Assembly: GCF_003752465.1 (NCBI RefSeq)
Contig: NZ_RKHJ01000001.1
Span: 2,666,001-2,730,000 of the forward strand
DNA length: 64,000 nt
Source: Agrococcus jenensis
GTDB lineage: Bacteria > Actinomycetota > Actinomycetes > Actinomycetales > Microbacteriaceae
Direction of reading: 5' to 3'
The notes under the pieces were generated by a model. It saw only the letters and a program-made list of their open reading frames with translations, had not been told where the DNA came from and made no database searches. Below, piece by piece: positions 61,751-64,000 of this stretch. Each line of letters starts with the position of its first letter. The first letter of the stretch is position 1. The position numbers were made by a program, and so were the translations under genes.

Positions 61751-62917
61751 TCAGCGCTTCGGCCAGTGCCAGCCCGGCTGGTCGAGCAGGCCGTCGCGGC
61801 CCGCGACCACCGTCTGCCCGTGCTCCTTCTCGAGCTCGATGCGCGAGCCGTCGAGGGCGTCGGCGAGCTGCCGCTGGTGCGTGACGACGAGCACCTGCGT
61901 CTGCTCGCTCGCGCGGCGGATGAGCGCGGCGAGCGGCGAGAAGAGCTCGGCGTGCAGGCTGCGCTCCGGCTCGTTCAGCACGATGAGCGTCGGCCGCTCG
62001 ACCGACGTGAGCGCGGCGAGCAGCAGCAGGAACTGCAGCGTGCCGTCCGAGAGCTCGTCGGCGGTGAGCATCCGCAGCACCCCCGGCTGCCGCAGCGCGG
62101 GCGTCATGCGGCCGTCCTGCCCCACGATCTCGAGCTCGGAGCCGTCGAACGCCTCGGCGACGGCACGCGCGATCTCGCGCTCGTGGCCCGCCTCGATCGA
62201 CGTGCGCAGCACGGCGCCGAGGTTCGCGCCGTCGTCGTCGAGCCGCGGGCTCCTGGTGCCGACCTGCGGCCGTCGGGCGGGCGCCCCGGCATCGGTGCGG
62301 AAGGCGTCGTGGAACCGCCACGCGCGCATCTCGCGCCGGAGGCCCGCGATCTCGGGCGCATCCGCCGCACCGGCGTGCTCGTCGAGCACCGAGCCCCACG
62401 CCGGCATGCCGCGGGCGAGCTCGCGCCAGCCGTCGTCGCCGTGCACCCGCGCGACGCCGCCCCGACGCTCGACGAGCACGCTCGACGGTCGTGGCTCGAG
62501 CCCGGCGAAGACGTGCTCCTGCTTGATGTCGGGGTCGCGGTCGAAGTGGCTGACGAAGCCGCCGCCGCTCGCGGGCACCGGCAGGCCGAGGTCGATCGCG
62601 TAGCCGAGCCCGTCGGCCGCGCCGAAGCCGAGCCGCAGCGCGACCGGACCCGAGCGCACGAGCCCCTCGGTCGGCCCGCCCTCGCGGACGGCGCGCGAGA
62701 TGCGCTCGGGCCCGGCCCAGCGCACGGCGTCGAGGCCGCCGTCGGCCGCGAGCTCGCCCACCGCCCTGCCCTGGCCCGCGGCGGCGAGCAGTCGCAGGGC
62801 GCGGTAGAGGCTGGACTTGCCGCTGCCGTTGCGGCCCGTCACGACGGTGAGCGGTGCGAGGTCGACGACGAGCGAGCGGATCGAGCGGTAGCCCTCGATC
62901 GCGAGCCGGTCGATCAC
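61751..62917 (-). CDS. AAA/ABC-type ATPase of the RecF/OLD-like class
   Basis: 388 residues: IDRLAIEGYRSIRSLVVDLAPLTVVTGRNGSGKSSLYRALR (Walker A), MLTADELSDGTLQFLLLLAAL (signature), PTLIVLNEPERSLHAELF (Walker B) and VVTHQRQLADAL (His loop). This is the single-chain AAA_21/RecF-like predicted ATPase type. Function unknown; many are linked to DNA repair or phage defence. GTG at 62917 overlaps the DinB stop by GTGA, so it is cotranscribed with DinB and ligA. Convergent to the SOS-box gene. Confidence 0.85.
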   Translation of the reverse strand: MIDRLAIEGYRSIRSLVVDLAPLTVVTGRNGSGKSSLYRALRLLAAAGQGRAVGELAADGGLDAVRWAGPERISRAVREGGPTEGLVRSGPVALRLGFGAADGLGYAIDLGLPVPASGGGFVSHFDRDPDIKQEHVFAGLEPRPSSVLVERRGGVARVHGDDGWRELARGMPAWGSVLDEHAGAADAPEIAGLRREMRAWRFHDAFRTDAGAPARRPQVGTRSPRLDDDGANLGAVLRTSIEAGHEREIARAVAEAFDGSELEIVGQDGRMTPALRQPGVLRMLTADELSDGTLQFLLLLAALTSVERPTLIVLNEPERSLHAELFSPLAALIRRASEQTQVLVVTHQRQLADALDGSRIELEKEHGQTVVAGRDGLLDQPGWHWPKR

Positions 62918-63419
62918 GCGCCCAGCAGCCCGCGCACGTAGCCCGCCTGACCCACGTGCTGCACGTCGTCGTCGACGATGCTCACGAGCCGCACGCCGAG
63001 CGTCACCGGCGGATCCCACGCGTCGTCGACCACGCGGTCGAGATCGGCGTCGTCGAGCGTGCCGAGGTACGTGAGCGTCGCCGCGTGCACCGCGTCGAGG
63101 TAGTCCAGCAGCGCGTCGGCCGACTCCGGGCGCACGGCGCGCACCGCGGCCGGGTCGTGGCCGTAGCCGGTGTCGTCCGGGTCCGGGCCGAGCCCGAACC
63201 TGGCGGCCCACGCGCTCGACAGGTAGACCTGCTCGGTGCCGGCGACGTCGGCGATCTGCGCGTCCTGCCCGCGCGCGAGGTGCCAGACGAGCCAGCCGAT
63301 CGTGTTCGCGCCCTCGGCGGGCGCGGCCACGAGCTGCTCGGGGGTGAGGCCGCGCACCGCCCGGCGGGCGGCGTCGGGCACGCGGGAGAAGGCCTCGACG
63401 AGCACGGCGATGCCGTCCA

Positions 63420-63420
<1 letters not shown>
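62914..63420 (-). CDS. DinB/mycothiol-transferase-like protein
   Basis: 168-residue four-helix DinB-like protein: VLVEAFSRVPDAARRAVRGLTPEQLVAAPAEGANTIGWLVWHLARGQDAQIADVAG and a later SIVDDDVQHVGQAGYVRGLLGA. His residues at WHLARGQD and DDDVQHVGQA fit the metal triad (H...HxxxH-like). In actinobacteria such proteins include mycothiol-dependent enzymes; function here unknown. ATG at 63420 overlaps the ligA stop (ATGA). Confidence 0.82.

Positions 63421-64000
<580 letters not shown>

Overview
This 64 kb window is very GC-rich chromosomal DNA (well over 70 % G+C by eye) from an actinobacterium of the order Micrococcales, most likely family Microbacteriaceae and possibly Agrococcus-like. The genus is inference. 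Support comes from GTG starts, ATGA/GTGA-overlapped operons, the DUF4870, DUF3097 and DUF1990 families, a YkoEDC thiamine-precursor transporter, gatCAB, a minimal HExxH metallopeptidase and an actinobacterial SOS box. There is no prophage, integrase or transposase. The only gene that looks transferred is a small HNH protein beside tRNA-Arg.

Layout. 1-6.7 kb: heat-shock and translation core (dnaJ 5' part, hrcA with a CIRCE-like operator, a DUF4870 protein, hemW, DUF1990, lepA, rpsT). 6.7-7.2 kb: a gene-free stretch with two facing arrays of a 20-bp repeat. 7.2-11.4 kb: a four-gene catabolic operon (ureohydrolase, NTF2-like protein, NCS1 permease, cyclase) divergent from an XRE-cupin regulator. 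11.5-18.3 kb: holA, comEC, comEA and leuS. 18.4-20.4 kb: SRPBCC/AHSA1 proteins with an ArsR regulator and two palindromic operators. 20.4-20.9 kb: a composite repeat block. 20.9-23.6 kb: pabB, a pabC-like gene and a DedA protein. 23.6-30.3 kb: cydA-cydB-cydD-cydC downstream of a TetR regulator.

30.3-46.3 kb is mostly housekeeping and small-molecule enzymes: an SRAP DNA-repair protein, App1 phosphatase, Nudix, alcohol dehydrogenase, VOC, TesB, GNAT, methylmalonate-semialdehyde dehydrogenase, a 4HBT thioesterase, EttA, a lipoprotein, SSB, MsrA, YceI, a second DedA, the HNH protein, tRNA-Arg(TCT), a PPOX-fold protein, a HAD hydrolase, oligoribonuclease and tRNA-His(GTG). 46.3-49.2 kb: DUF3253, a siderophore-interacting protein, the metallopeptidase, a second copy of the composite repeat and a second alcohol dehydrogenase. 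49.3-52.7 kb: a TPP riboswitch followed by ykoE-ykoD-ykoC and an overlapping P-loop kinase. 52.8-64 kb: an SGNH hydrolase, DUF3097, an F420-type oxidoreductase, a GlsB-like membrane protein, gatC-gatA-gatB, a YdcF-like protein, an SOS-box radical SAM protein, and ligA (3' part)-DinB-ATPase.

The genes are mostly ordinary. The less explained features are non-coding: facing 20-bp arrays, a 17-bp tandem array in the comEA-comEC gap, a series of long, mostly unique intergenic inverted repeats at operon ends, and a composite inverted repeat that supplies the stop codons of pabB and one alcohol dehydrogenase. Other points to check are the thiamine-operon kinase, the ArsR operator that overlaps a ribosome binding site, the SOS box, and cydD, which has no normal start codon.
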